DNA of 64,000 nucleotides, taken from assembly GCF_019449565.1 (NCBI RefSeq), contig NZ_JAGRPM010000088.1, positions 1 through 64,000 on the forward strand, written 5' to 3'. The DNA comes from Rhodoblastus sp. Lineage in GTDB: Bacteria > Pseudomonadota > Alphaproteobacteria > Rhizobiales > Beijerinckiaceae. Each line of letters opens with the position of its first letter. Within the stretch, counting starts at the first letter, position 1. This document shows, one piece after another, positions 1 through 7,582 of this stretch. A program made the position numbers and the translations under genes. The notes beneath the pieces are model-generated. The model saw only the letters and a list, made by a program, of their open reading frames with translations, had not been told where the DNA came from and did not search any database.

Positions 1-44
1 ACGGCGAAACATCATCAATCCTGACCTGCGGCGGCAAACTGCAA

Positions 45-140
45 GTGGCCGGCTTCAAATCGGAACGCTGGCCGGCTTCAGATCGGAATAGGTGGCCGGC
101 TTCCTATTGGAATGCGTGGCCGGCTTCGTCGGAATCCGCA
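45..140. repeat. Terminal repeat array of an IS21-like element
   Basis: Four imperfect copies of a unit of about 21 bp beginning TGGCCGGCTTC start near 46, 69, 93 and 117, with a period of 23-24 bp. The array ends in CA at 139-140. IS21-family elements carry several such transposase-binding repeats at their ends and terminate in CA. No transposase gene is visible to the right, so the element would lie to the left of the window or be a remnant. The family assignment rests on the repeat architecture only. Confidence 0.5.
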
Positions 141-439
141 TGTTCTTCGCTCCTTGGCTTTGATTCCTTGTTTTGGTGTGTGACCAGAATCAGAGATATC
201 GCAAAGATCACGCCGGTCCAATGGTTGGTTGCAGATGCGTTGCGGCGGCTGGCGCACGATCACCCTCCAATTCATCCCGTATTCTTTTTCAGGCTATGCG
301 CAACAATAAAAAAGATTGTGGAAGTACAACTGCAAATAAAAACGCGCAATCATGGCCGTTTAACGCTGGCCGCGCTTGACTGTAGGCAGGCCTACACTAT
401 TATGTAGGCAAGCCCACAAACACGCAAAGCCGCAAAGTC
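141..439. other. Intergenic stretch before the topoisomerase-like gene
   Basis: No convincing gene is visible; short open frames here have no recognisable motif. The sequence becomes AT-richer around 285-350 and near 390-440, and a short symmetric GTAGGCAGGCCTAC-type motif lies at about 382-395, which could belong to the promoter or operator of the following gene. No clear ribosome-binding site was seen immediately before 440. Confidence 0.3.
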
Positions 440-1552
440 ATGTCTATTCTTGAAAAAATACCGTCAGCTCGCAAAGTCATGCGTGACAACTTCGATGACG
501 CCTGCGCAAAGGCCAGCGGCGACGGTCAATATCGTTTCAGCCTGCGGCAGTTGTTCTACGTGCTGCGGCCTTTAGTCATGGCGGCCACCGGCAAGGCGCT
601 GGAATACGGGAACTTCGAGGCCTTCATTACCGATCATGAGGCCAAGGAGGGGGAAACCCCCGGCATTTACCGCGACAACCGCGGAGTGCTTTACCAGCCG
701 CACTCCGGGCTGAGCGAGGATGGTGAAAAGCCCCTCGGCACGCTCATGGTCGAATCCTATGCGCGCCCCGCGTGGACGTTCAACAAAATCATCTACATCG
801 AAAAGCAGGGCTTCTTTGAACTGCTCAAGGACCAGAAATGGCCGGAGCGTCATGACTGCGCCCTTATCACGTCGAAGGGCTTCGCCAGCCGCGCCGCCAA
901 GGACTTGATTGACAAGCTGGTCGAAACTGGCGAGCCAATCCAAGTGTTCGTGGTCCATGACAGTGACGCCGCTGGGACCATGATCGTGCAAACCCTGCGC
1001 GATGAAACCAAGGCGCGCGGCGCGCGTCAGGTGGAAGTCATCAATATCGGCTTGGACCCTTGGGAAGCTGCGGCCATGAACCTGCCAGAAGAAGCGGTTG
1101 AGTGGCGCGGCAAGAAGGAGCAGGCGGTTGCGCAATACGTCAAGGATTATGACGCGGAGCATGGGACCGACTACGAGGGCGACCTTGGCGTAAGACGCAC
1201 CGAACTGAACGCCATGACCAGCCCAGAATTCCTTGAATGGCTCACGTCGAAGATGGAGGCGCATGGCGCGGGCAAGGTCATCCCGCCGGTCGAGGTCATG
1301 TTGCACACCGCCCAGTTCGGCATTGAATATAATCTTGAGCGTCGGGTCCGCGCCAAAGTCATGGCGGAACTTGATATTGAAGGGCAGGTCGCGGCGCGCT
1401 TGACGGCGGCCAAGGCGCTTGTGGGCTTGCCTACAGTGTCATTGGACGCCGCCGCCGCATGGCTTGAGCGTCGCCCTGAGCGCACCTGGAACGGTTACGC
1501 CTTTGCCGTTGCGGACGGCTTGACGGGGGAAATTGACGACGCCGACCTGTGA
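440..1552 (+). CDS. Stand-alone topoisomerase VI subunit A / Spo11-like protein
   Basis: The 370-residue product resembles the A subunit of type IIB topoisomerases. Near the N terminus SLRQLFY (residues 34-40) matches the winged-helix motif TxRxLYY whose last Tyr (here Y40) is the DNA-cleaving residue. A TOPRIM domain follows: YIEKQGF with E121, then ITSKGFASRAAKDL (143-156), then HDSDAAG with D174 and D176 as metal ligands. No ATPase B subunit gene is nearby, as in the stand-alone 'Mini-A' type proteins described from mobile elements. It sits between IS21-like repeats and a tyrosine-integrase operon, so it is probably element cargo. Whether it cleaves DNA is unknown; a plain TOPRIM protein is the alternative reading. 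Confidence 0.65.
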   Translation: MSILEKIPSARKVMRDNFDDACAKASGDGQYRFSLRQLFYVLRPLVMAATGKALEYGNFEAFITDHEAKEGETPGIYRDNRGVLYQPHSGLSEDGEKPLGTLMVESYARPAWTFNKIIYIEKQGFFELLKDQKWPERHDCALITSKGFASRAAKDLIDKLVETGEPIQVFVVHDSDAAGTMIVQTLRDETKARGARQVEVINIGLDPWEAAAMNLPEEAVEWRGKKEQAVAQYVKDYDAEHGTDYEGDLGVRRTELNAMTSPEFLEWLTSKMEAHGAGKVIPPVEVMLHTAQFGIEYNLERRVRAKVMAELDIEGQVAARLTAAKALVGLPTVSLDAAAAWLERRPERTWNGYAFAVADGLTGEIDDADL

Positions 1553-1839
1553 CGGGGCGCGGATCGGGCCAGTCATGGCGAATGCCAAAACATCCACAAA
1601 ATCTTAGCAATCACCCAAGCCAGCGCTATGAGCTCGTGGTTGGTCCAGTTGGCGCACCACCGCATGAAGGCGGAACGCTTGGTTGTATTCTTGGGATTGT
1701 CAGTCAATTGCCGGTCCTCTCACCAAAAAAGCTATGAGAGAAGCGGAGCTATTTAGTAGTCGCGCGCCGAGGCGGATCGGTCAAGATGCAGTTTGTGTGA
1801 GATAGACCTCTGTGGACAACCTCGCGGCTCGATCAGGGC
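1553..1839. other. Gene-poor stretch between convergent genes
   Basis: Roughly 290 bp separate the topoisomerase-like gene from the 3' end of the minus-strand integrase operon. A 62-codon plus-strand open frame overlaps the upstream stop but has no recognisable features or ribosome-binding site. No terminator hairpin with a T-run was found. Confidence 0.3.
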
Positions 1840-2235
1840 CTAATTTTCGCCCGAATCATTCCAACCAAGCTCCTTAGCCACCTTGCGCAGTTCAGCCATG
1901 TCGGGGTCTTCTGGCTCGTCCACTTCAGAACCTGCCACCGGCTCCCGGTCTTCGCCCTCAAGCGGCACGTAGCCCGGCGGCGGCTGTAGCACGGGCCGCT
2001 TGCCCATTGCGCCCTTGACCGGGCGCACGCCGTCCCACACGTAGCCCTCGGGCGAAGGGCCGGGAACCATCTGCCCATTGACCAGATACCCTATGACATT
2101 CAGCAGGCCATTATCGCCCATGCCCGGCAGCGGCCCATACACCCATTTGTTGCACCAATCTTCAAAGGTGCGCTTTGACTTTTCCTTCTTCCACTGCGCC
2201 CGAGCGCGCTTGAGTTCGGCTTTCGTCAGCTTCAT
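1840..2235 (-). CDS. Hypothetical charged protein, last gene of the integrase operon
   Basis: This 131-residue product is not recognised. Its N terminus is strongly basic and probably helical (residues 1-25, KLTKAELKRARAQWKKEKSK); a Gly/Pro-rich middle and an acidic C-terminal third follow. It has no signal peptide or membrane segment. The start ATG overlaps the stop of the upstream small membrane gene by four bases (ATGA), which indicates translational coupling in an operon behind the integrase. It is probably accessory cargo of the integrated element. Confidence 0.5.
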   Translation of the reverse strand: MKLTKAELKRARAQWKKEKSKRTFEDWCNKWVYGPLPGMGDNGLLNVIGYLVNGQMVPGPSPEGYVWDGVRPVKGAMGKRPVLQPPPGYVPLEGEDREPVAGSEVDEPEDPDMAELRKVAKELGWNDSGEN

Positions 2236-2441
2236 GCCCGCCTCCTGAACACAAGCACATTGCCGCCGGTCAGGGGCGGCGCTACGGCGGCCCGGCGCGG
2301 CCTAAGGCCCATGCCCACCTTGACCGCGTACAGCATGGCCACGGCGGCCCGGCAGGCCGCCCAGCCCAGCACGGCCAGCACCCACCGGCAGGCCCAAACC
2401 GTCACCATGATCGTGCAAAGGATAATCAACGCGGCCATCAT
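2232..2441 (-). CDS. Small membrane protein coupled to the integrase
   Basis: A 69-residue product with a hydrophobic N-terminal half (MMAALIILCTIMVTVWACRW, then VLAVLGWAACRAAVAML) suggesting one or two membrane helices, followed by a basic tail. I chose the ATG at 2441 because it overlaps the integrase stop as ATGA; a longer reading would run into integrase coding sequence. The downstream gene overlaps in the same way. The family is not recognised. The tight operon with the integrase suggests element cargo. Confidence 0.45.
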   Translation of the reverse strand: MMAALIILCTIMVTVWACRWVLAVLGWAACRAAVAMLYAVKVGMGLRPRRAAVAPPLTGGNVLVFRRRA

Positions 2442-3685
2442 GCCATTTCCTCGACAGGCGGCTTGGTGGCAATCCGCCACATGGCCAGAACATGGTCAGC
2501 CCACGCCTGCATCATCAATGCCCGTTCATCCAAAAAATCCGTCCGCAAATACGCACGAGTCACGGCATTTCCAACGCTATGGGCAATCGCAGTCTCGGCG
2601 TGGTTATCGGGGTAGCCCTTGACCGCCGCCCACACGCGGAAGGAACTCCTCATGCCATGCACGGACATCTGTCGATAACCCAACACTTCATGCAGACATT
2701 GGAACAATGAACCCCCAGCCAACATCTTGCCGGTCGTCGGTGACGGAAACACCAGCATGTCCGCCTTGACCTGCTTTGGCCGCACCATGCTCAGGATTTC
2801 CATGGCCGCCGTGCTGAGCGGGACGCGGTGCTCCTTAGCTCCTTTCATGAGAGCAGGGGGACAGGTCCACAAGGCCTTGTCCATCGACACCATGCCCCAC
2901 GTCATTCCCCGCACTTCTGCGCCGCGAGCGGCTGTGAGCAGGCAAAAAGCCAGCGGCTTGGCCAAGGCGCTGCGGTCGAACGCCCTCCGCATGACATAGT
3001 AAAGCTCGGGCACCTTTTCCCATGGCATGGAATCATAATGGCCGGTTTCAATGGGCCGCTTTCCAAGTTGCGCCGTCAGCTTTTTGATCTTGACCGGATT
3101 GATTTCCACGTACTCGCACGCCTCAAGCCAATCGAACACTTGCCGCAGGTGCCCCACGGCGGCCACGGCGGCTTGATGTTTGGTGCCCCATACCGGCTTG
3201 ATAGCTGCCCGGACCATTTCAAAGGTGATCTGGTCAATGGGAATGTCATTCAAATCCGCAAAATAGCTGCGCACTGACCGTTCAATGGCGTCACGGCGGC
3301 TCGACCCTTTCCACTCGTGCTTTTTCAGCGCCAGATATTCCGTGGTGAAGGCCTTGAGCGTTTGCGCTTGGCCTTCGACCGGGGGCGCTGGCGTGGTGTC
3401 CACCACCACGGACGGAGGCTTGGCCTGACGCTTGCTTTCTGAAGGATCAATTCCGCCCGCGACCAACGACATCAATCGTTTGGCCTCCGCACGCGCGGCC
3501 TTCAAATCCATCTCAGGGTAAGGCTCACCGATGCTTATCTCAGTGACGCCGCCGGTCGGCCTCGAAAACCGCAGCCGCCATGTTTTGCCCCGTGCCCCTG
3601 CGCAGAAATACAGGTTCGGGCCGCAGAGCAGCCGCGCGCCGGGCAGGGCGGCTTCCAGTTGTTTGTCAGTAACGCTTGTACCCAT
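2438..3685 (-). CDS. Tyrosine recombinase (P4-type integrase)
   Basis: The 415-residue integrase has an N-terminal arm-binding domain of the DUF4102 kind (about residues 1-90), a SAM-like core-binding domain (about 110-210) and a C-terminal catalytic domain. Visible catalytic residues are Arg in TAARGAEV, His and Arg in VHGMRSSFR, His in AIAHSVGN and the nucleophile Tyr in RAYLRTDF. Such enzymes integrate islands and prophages, usually at tRNA 3' ends. No tRNA is adjacent here; the only one in the window is at 39.2 kb. The gene reads away from the nif cluster and heads a three-gene operon. It appears intact. Confidence 0.9.
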   Translation of the reverse strand: MGTSVTDKQLEAALPGARLLCGPNLYFCAGARGKTWRLRFSRPTGGVTEISIGEPYPEMDLKAARAEAKRLMSLVAGGIDPSESKRQAKPPSVVVDTTPAPPVEGQAQTLKAFTTEYLALKKHEWKGSSRRDAIERSVRSYFADLNDIPIDQITFEMVRAAIKPVWGTKHQAAVAAVGHLRQVFDWLEACEYVEINPVKIKKLTAQLGKRPIETGHYDSMPWEKVPELYYVMRRAFDRSALAKPLAFCLLTAARGAEVRGMTWGMVSMDKALWTCPPALMKGAKEHRVPLSTAAMEILSMVRPKQVKADMLVFPSPTTGKMLAGGSLFQCLHEVLGYRQMSVHGMRSSFRVWAAVKGYPDNHAETAIAHSVGNAVTRAYLRTDFLDERALMMQAWADHVLAMWRIATKPPVEEMA

Positions 3686-3765
3686 TCTGTTCCTCCCTCT
3701 GTGTCAACGCTATTACAGTGAGGGGATAAAGAGCGCAAGCAGGATTTCCCGACGCCTTGGCCTGC

Positions 3766-3796
3766 GCCCCTTTGTAAACCCCTATTTACAAGGGGC
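3766..3796. repeat. Inverted repeat between integrase and AAA+ gene
   Basis: GCCCCTTTGTAAA (3766-3778) and TTTACAAGGGGC (3785-3796) are complementary apart from one extra T, separated by six bases. The repeat lies between the divergent integrase and AAA+ ATPase genes. It could be an operator for either gene, an integrase core site, or a hairpin; no T-run follows, so it is not a typical terminator. Confidence 0.5.
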
Positions 3797-3844
3797 TTGG
3801 CCAATCTCTAAACCCCTCCCCCTCAAGGCATATGGAAGTTGAGC

Positions 3845-5542
3845 ATGAAGCTTCATATCGCGCGCCCCTATGTCGAGGCTCTGGCCGCTGATTTCCCCGA
3901 GCTCGAATCCCTCAAGGCGCAACTGGTTTTCGGCGACAAGGTCGAGGTTCCGTTTCAGCAGCTTTCCGGCCCGCAGGTCGATCGTCTTCACGAGCTTTAC
4001 GGCGAGGCGGGCGCGCCGATGTACAGCGCCCGCGCGCAGCTGGCGACGCTTCGCCGCGCGCTCGAAGGCGGGGCCACGCGCTTTACGGCCGAGGATCTCG
4101 AGGCCGTCGTGCCGGCCATCGCGGCCTTCCTGATCGAGGACGCGCAGCGCGGCTGGCTGTTCTCCATCAATGTCGCCGGAAGGCCCTTGCCCTTCGTCGT
4201 CGCGCGCATCGATTACACGCCGGCCTCCAATGACGAGACCGGCCGCATCTTCGTCGAGCTGAAGGCCAATTCGAAAGGCGAACTCGCGACAGTGCAATTG
4301 CGCATCGCCGCGGGCGATATCGTCGGCAAGACGGTCGCGGGCATTTTCGCGGCAAAGGGCTTTTTGCGCGAGACGCCGGAGCTGATCGCCGCCTATGACG
4401 CCAATGCGCGCAATTATTTCGAGTGGCGCTCGCATTATGGCGCGCAATTCTCGGGCAGCGGCCTTGGCTTTTTCGCCGAGGATCCATCCTCATCCCACCG
4501 CAGCAACGACTGGACCCGGAAGGACAGCGTGATCCTGTCCTCGGGCGGCAATCCGGCCCGTCTGGTCAATGACGAAAGCCTACTGGCCGGCCGCGCGCTG
4601 ACCCTGGAGCTGACCGGCGACATTCTCGGCAATTATCTCCGCAAGGCGGCCAAGAGCAATCTCTATGCGGAAGAGGATGAAGTCGCCGCCGCCCAGGCGA
4701 CGATCAGCAAGGATTTGTTCCGGCAGATCCCGGTCCATCCCTTCATCCTGATGTTCCATCTCGACCTGCATCATTATGTCTGGGCGCATGTCGAGGACGT
4801 CCAGCCCTATGCCTACCAGCCGGACCTCAAGCAGAAGCTGGTTCTGCCCGAAGAGCAGACCGACCTGATCGACATTCTCACCGCCGAGATGGACGTGCTG
4901 ATGGACGACATCGTCGCGGGCAAGTCCGGCGGCACGACCGTGCTTTGCGCCGGCCCGCCCGGAGTCGGCAAGACGCTGACGGCCGAAGTCTATTCGGAAA
5001 TCGTCCGGCGGCCGCTCTATCGCGTCCATTCCGGCCAACTCGGCCTCAATGTCGCGGCGATGGAGACATCGCTGAAGGAGGCGCTCCTGCGCGCACAGCG
5101 CTGGGGCGCGGTCATGCTGATCGATGAGGCCGACGTCTATATCAAGCGGCGGCAAGACGACATGACCATGAATGCGGTGGTCGGCGTGTTTCTGCGCGTG
5201 CTGGAATATTTCAACGGCCTGCTCTTTCTTACCACCAACCGCATTGACGATATCGACGAGGCTATCGTTTCGCGCTGCATCGCGCTGATCCGCTTCCATG
5301 CGCCGGACGGCGAGGCGCGCCATCGCATCTGGCAGGTGATGTCGGAGCAGTTCGCCCTGAACCTCGACGACAGCCTGATCTCGACCCTGGTCGAGATCTA
5401 TCCCCAGACGAGCGGACGCGACATCAAAGGTCTGGCGAAGCTGGTCGCGAAATATTGTCGCCATCGCGACATCCCGCCGGATATCGACGTCTTCAAGCGT
5501 TGCGCGATCTTCCGTGGGCTCGAACTCGCCGCCACAGCCTGA
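3845..5542 (+). CDS. AAA+ ATPase at the edge of the nif cluster
   Basis: The product of about 565 residues has a long N-terminal region without recognised motifs and a C-terminal AAA+ domain. Walker A GPPGVGKT is near residue 370 and Walker B MLIDEADV near residue 425; a sensor-type TTNR and an arginine-finger region (DEAIVSRC) follow. I chose ATG 3845 because GGAAG at 3834-3838 is correctly spaced for it; the TTG at 3839 is too close. The domain resembles central AAA ATPases that remodel proteins. The substrate is unknown. The neighbouring nif operon starts with its own promoter just downstream, so co-function is only suggested by position. Confidence 0.8.
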   Translation: MKLHIARPYVEALAADFPELESLKAQLVFGDKVEVPFQQLSGPQVDRLHELYGEAGAPMYSARAQLATLRRALEGGATRFTAEDLEAVVPAIAAFLIEDAQRGWLFSINVAGRPLPFVVARIDYTPASNDETGRIFVELKANSKGELATVQLRIAAGDIVGKTVAGIFAAKGFLRETPELIAAYDANARNYFEWRSHYGAQFSGSGLGFFAEDPSSSHRSNDWTRKDSVILSSGGNPARLVNDESLLAGRALTLELTGDILGNYLRKAAKSNLYAEEDEVAAAQATISKDLFRQIPVHPFILMFHLDLHHYVWAHVEDVQPYAYQPDLKQKLVLPEEQTDLIDILTAEMDVLMDDIVAGKSGGTTVLCAGPPGVGKTLTAEVYSEIVRRPLYRVHSGQLGLNVAAMETSLKEALLRAQRWGAVMLIDEADVYIKRRQDDMTMNAVVGVFLRVLEYFNGLLFLTTNRIDDIDEAIVSRCIALIRFHAPDGEARHRIWQVMSEQFALNLDDSLISTLVEIYPQTSGRDIKGLAKLVAKYCRHRDIPPDIDVFKRCAIFRGLELAATA

Positions 5543-5551
5543 ATCCGTACA

Positions 5552-5641
5552 TGTCGCCAACCTGACAACGCGGCGACCCTTGTGAAATTCCCAAGAAAAC
5601 AAAGGGATAAAAAGTTTTCAGGTTCTGGCGCGGGTCTTGCT
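5552..5641 (+). promoter_or_regulatory. NifA site and sigma-54 promoter of the iscA-nfu-cysE-nifW operon
   Basis: TGT-N10-ACA at 5552-5567 matches the NifA upstream activator sequence. TGGCGCGGGTCTTGCT at 5626-5641 matches the sigma-54 consensus TGGCACG-N4-TTGCW, with exactly ten bases between GG and GC. The spacing of about 60 bp and position about 40 bp before the first start codon are typical for a nif promoter. Confidence 0.85.
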
Positions 5642-5682
5642 AATTCATAAGGCAAAGCGCCTTACATTTTGGAGGACCGGCA

Positions 5683-6003
5683 ATGATCCATCTGACCGAC
5701 AGCGCCATCAACGCTGTCCGCAACGCCATCAAGGGGGCGTCCGAGCCCGTGCAGGGCTTGCGCCTCAAAGTTGAGACGGGCGGCTGCGCCGGCAACAAAT
5801 ATCTGATGGGTCTCGTCAAGACTCCGGAAGAGAGCGACGAGGTGGTCGAGCGCGACGGCGTCAAGGTTTTCGTCGAGAACAGCAGCCTCGAACTTCTCGC
5901 CGGCATCACCATCGATTTTGTCGTCGCCATCGAAGGCGCCGGCTTCACGTTCGACAATCCGAACGCCACGCATTCTTGCTCCTGTGGCAAGAGCTTCGGC
6001 TGA
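5683..6003 (+). CDS. A-type Fe-S carrier of the IscA/HesB family
   Basis: The 106-residue product is an A-type Fe-S carrier. It has the three expected cysteines, one in GGCAG (about residue 35) and two in SCSCGK at the C terminus. These proteins take up Fe-S clusters or iron and deliver them to apo-proteins. As first gene of a NifA/sigma-54 operon with Nfu, CysE and NifW it is likely the nitrogenase-dedicated member (IscA-nif). GGAGG at 5671-5675 fits the start. Two further A-type proteins are encoded in the window (13001 and 25868). Confidence 0.9.
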   Translation: MIHLTDSAINAVRNAIKGASEPVQGLRLKVETGGCAGNKYLMGLVKTPEESDEVVERDGVKVFVENSSLELLAGITIDFVVAIEGAGFTFDNPNATHSCSCGKSFG

Positions 6004-6033
6004 TTTTCCCGCGCAAGCAGAGGGTTCAAGACC

Positions 6034-6324
6034 ATGCAGACTGATGTTGTGGAAACCAAGTCCGAAGCCGCTCCCGATGCCGAGCGCCTGCGTCGCATCC
6101 GCGACGTGATCGAGGAAATCCGTCCGAACCTGCGTCGGGACGGCGGCGATTGCGAGTTGATCTCGGTCGAGGGCAACAAGATCAACGTCAAGCTCACCGG
6201 CGCCTGCGTGTTCTGCAAGCTGGCCAGCGCGACGCTCGAAGGCATCCAGGCCAAGATGGTCGAGACGCTCGGCGAGTTCGTTCGCGTCATTCCGGTTCCG
6301 ATGGGTTCGCGTTCGGGCCATTGA
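6034..6324 (+). CDS. NifU C-terminal-type (Nfu) Fe-S scaffold
   Basis: The 96-residue product corresponds to the C-terminal Nfu domain of NifU, with the cluster-binding CVFC motif near residue 57 after the conserved RRDGGD and VKLTGAC segments. It lacks the N-terminal IscU-like and central ferredoxin domains of full NifU. Nfu domains transiently hold a [4Fe-4S] cluster and pass it on. The gene lies in the NifA-dependent operon between iscA and cysE, so it likely serves nitrogenase maturation together with NifS encoded at 24.7 kb. Confidence 0.9.
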   Translation: MQTDVVETKSEAAPDAERLRRIRDVIEEIRPNLRRDGGDCELISVEGNKINVKLTGACVFCKLASATLEGIQAKMVETLGEFVRVIPVPMGSRSGH

Positions 6325-6332
6325 GGCTGAAA

Positions 6333-7097
6333 ATGTCCATAGTCGCCACATCTTTCGACAGGGACGCAGCTATGAAGTCGTCCAAAAGTCCTGGGAAAGA
6401 GCGTCTCTGGAAGCTGTGGCGGGATGACGTCGCCTGCGTGAAGGCGCGCGATCCAGCGGCGCGCAATGTGCTCGAAGTGGTTCTGACCTATCCGGGCGTC
6501 CATGCGATCATCTGGCATCGCCTCGCCAACAGGCTATGGCTGTCCGGCTTCAAGTTCCCCGCGCGATTCGTCTCGTGGTTTGCTCGTCTGGTCACCAATG
6601 TCGATATTCATCCGGGCGCGACCATCGGGCGGAGCTTCTTCATCGATCATGGCGCAGGCGTTGTGATCGGCGAGACCGCCGAGATCGGCGATAACGTCAC
6701 CATGTATCACGGCGTCACGCTTGGCGGCGTGAGCTGGTCGCCCGGCCGGCGTCATCCGATCATCGAGGATGGCGTGCTGATCGGCGCCGGGGCGAAGATT
6801 CTCGGGCCAATCAAGGTCGGCGGGGGCGCTCGGATCGGGGCCAATTCGGTCGTGGTCGAAGAAGTTCCTCCCGGCGTCACGGCGGTCGGCATTCCCGCGC
6901 GGATCGTCCGCGCGCCGACGACCCGCAGCGCCATCGGCACACGGGTCAATCTCGACCATCATCTGATCGCCGACCCGGTCGGCGAGGTTTTGTCGCTCCT
7001 GCTCGATCGCGTCGAATTTCTGGAGGCGCGGCTCAATCACATGCAACGCCGCGCGAGAAAGCCGGAAGCTGCGTGCGAAGAGAAAGTGGAAGGATAA
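6333..7097 (+). CDS. cysE: Serine O-acetyltransferase, nif-linked CysE
   Basis: This enzyme makes O-acetylserine from serine and acetyl-CoA, the committed step of cysteine synthesis. The product of about 254 residues has an N-terminal helical region and a left-handed beta-helix of hexapeptide repeats, with the conserved signature DIHPGATIGRSFFIDHG and GGVSW followed by RHPIIEDGVLIGAGAKILG. I chose ATG 6333 because GAGG at 6323-6326 precedes it; ATG 6372 with AGGGA upstream is also possible. Nif-linked CysE copies are thought to raise cysteine supply for NifS during cluster synthesis. NifW starts four bases after the stop. Confidence 0.92.
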   Translation: MSIVATSFDRDAAMKSSKSPGKERLWKLWRDDVACVKARDPAARNVLEVVLTYPGVHAIIWHRLANRLWLSGFKFPARFVSWFARLVTNVDIHPGATIGRSFFIDHGAGVVIGETAEIGDNVTMYHGVTLGGVSWSPGRRHPIIEDGVLIGAGAKILGPIKVGGGARIGANSVVVEEVPPGVTAVGIPARIVRAPTTRSAIGTRVNLDHHLIADPVGEVLSLLLDRVEFLEARLNHMQRRARKPEAACEEKVEG

Positions 7098-7100
7098 ATC

Positions 7101-7442
7101 ATGAGCGTGTTGCAAGATCTTGGGCAGTTGTCTTCGGCTGAGGATTTCTTCAGCTATCTTGACCTGCCTTTCGAGCCTACTGTGGTTCAAGTCTCGCGCC
7201 TGCACATTCTTCGCCGCATGGGGCAGTATATCAAGGGCAGCGAAATCGACGGCGCTTTCGACGGCCTGAGCGAAGAGCAAATCAAGACTTTGTGCCGCGA
7301 ACATCTCGACCAGGCCTATCAGGACTTCGTCGCCTCGACTCCGATCCAGGAGCGCCTGTTCAAGGTGCACAAGGAAGCGATCGAGCCAAAGCCGGAGCCG
7401 GCGAGCAATTTCGTGCCGCTGGATTCGCTCAAGGTTGTTTGA
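7101..7442 (+). CDS. nifW: NifW, nitrogenase stabilising/protective protein
   Basis: The 113-residue product matches NifW: an N-terminal LSSAEDFFSYLDLPFEP segment, the central LHILRRMGQYI stretch and the C-terminal PIQERLFKVHKEA segment. NifW interacts with the MoFe protein and helps its maturation or protects it from oxygen. It is the last gene of the operon from 5683. The nifA gene follows after about 140 bp. The start immediately after cysE indicates co-translation. Confidence 0.93.
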   Translation: MSVLQDLGQLSSAEDFFSYLDLPFEPTVVQVSRLHILRRMGQYIKGSEIDGAFDGLSEEQIKTLCREHLDQAYQDFVASTPIQERLFKVHKEAIEPKPEPASNFVPLDSLKVV

Positions 7443-7582
7443 GGCTCCGAGCGCGGTCTGTCCGCGCGAATGATCGTCTGGCCGCGTTCTGGCGGGCCTG
7501 GAGGCGGGGATGGACTGCGCCCACTTATCGTCGCAAAAAGGAATGCTCGCTGACCATTCGCGGTCGCGGGAGTTCAGCCGTC

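Noticed and set aside
3702..3717. TGT-N10-ACA site upstream of the AAA+ ATPase gene
   Set aside because: No -24/-12 element follows before 3845. A motif with six fixed bases is expected about 15 times by chance in 64 kb, so I do not call it a NifA site.
7443..7582. Possible sigma-54 promoter before nifA
   Set aside because: Several GG and GC pairs exist in this GC-rich DNA but none has TGGC and TTGC at the required ten-base spacing, and no NifA site was found.
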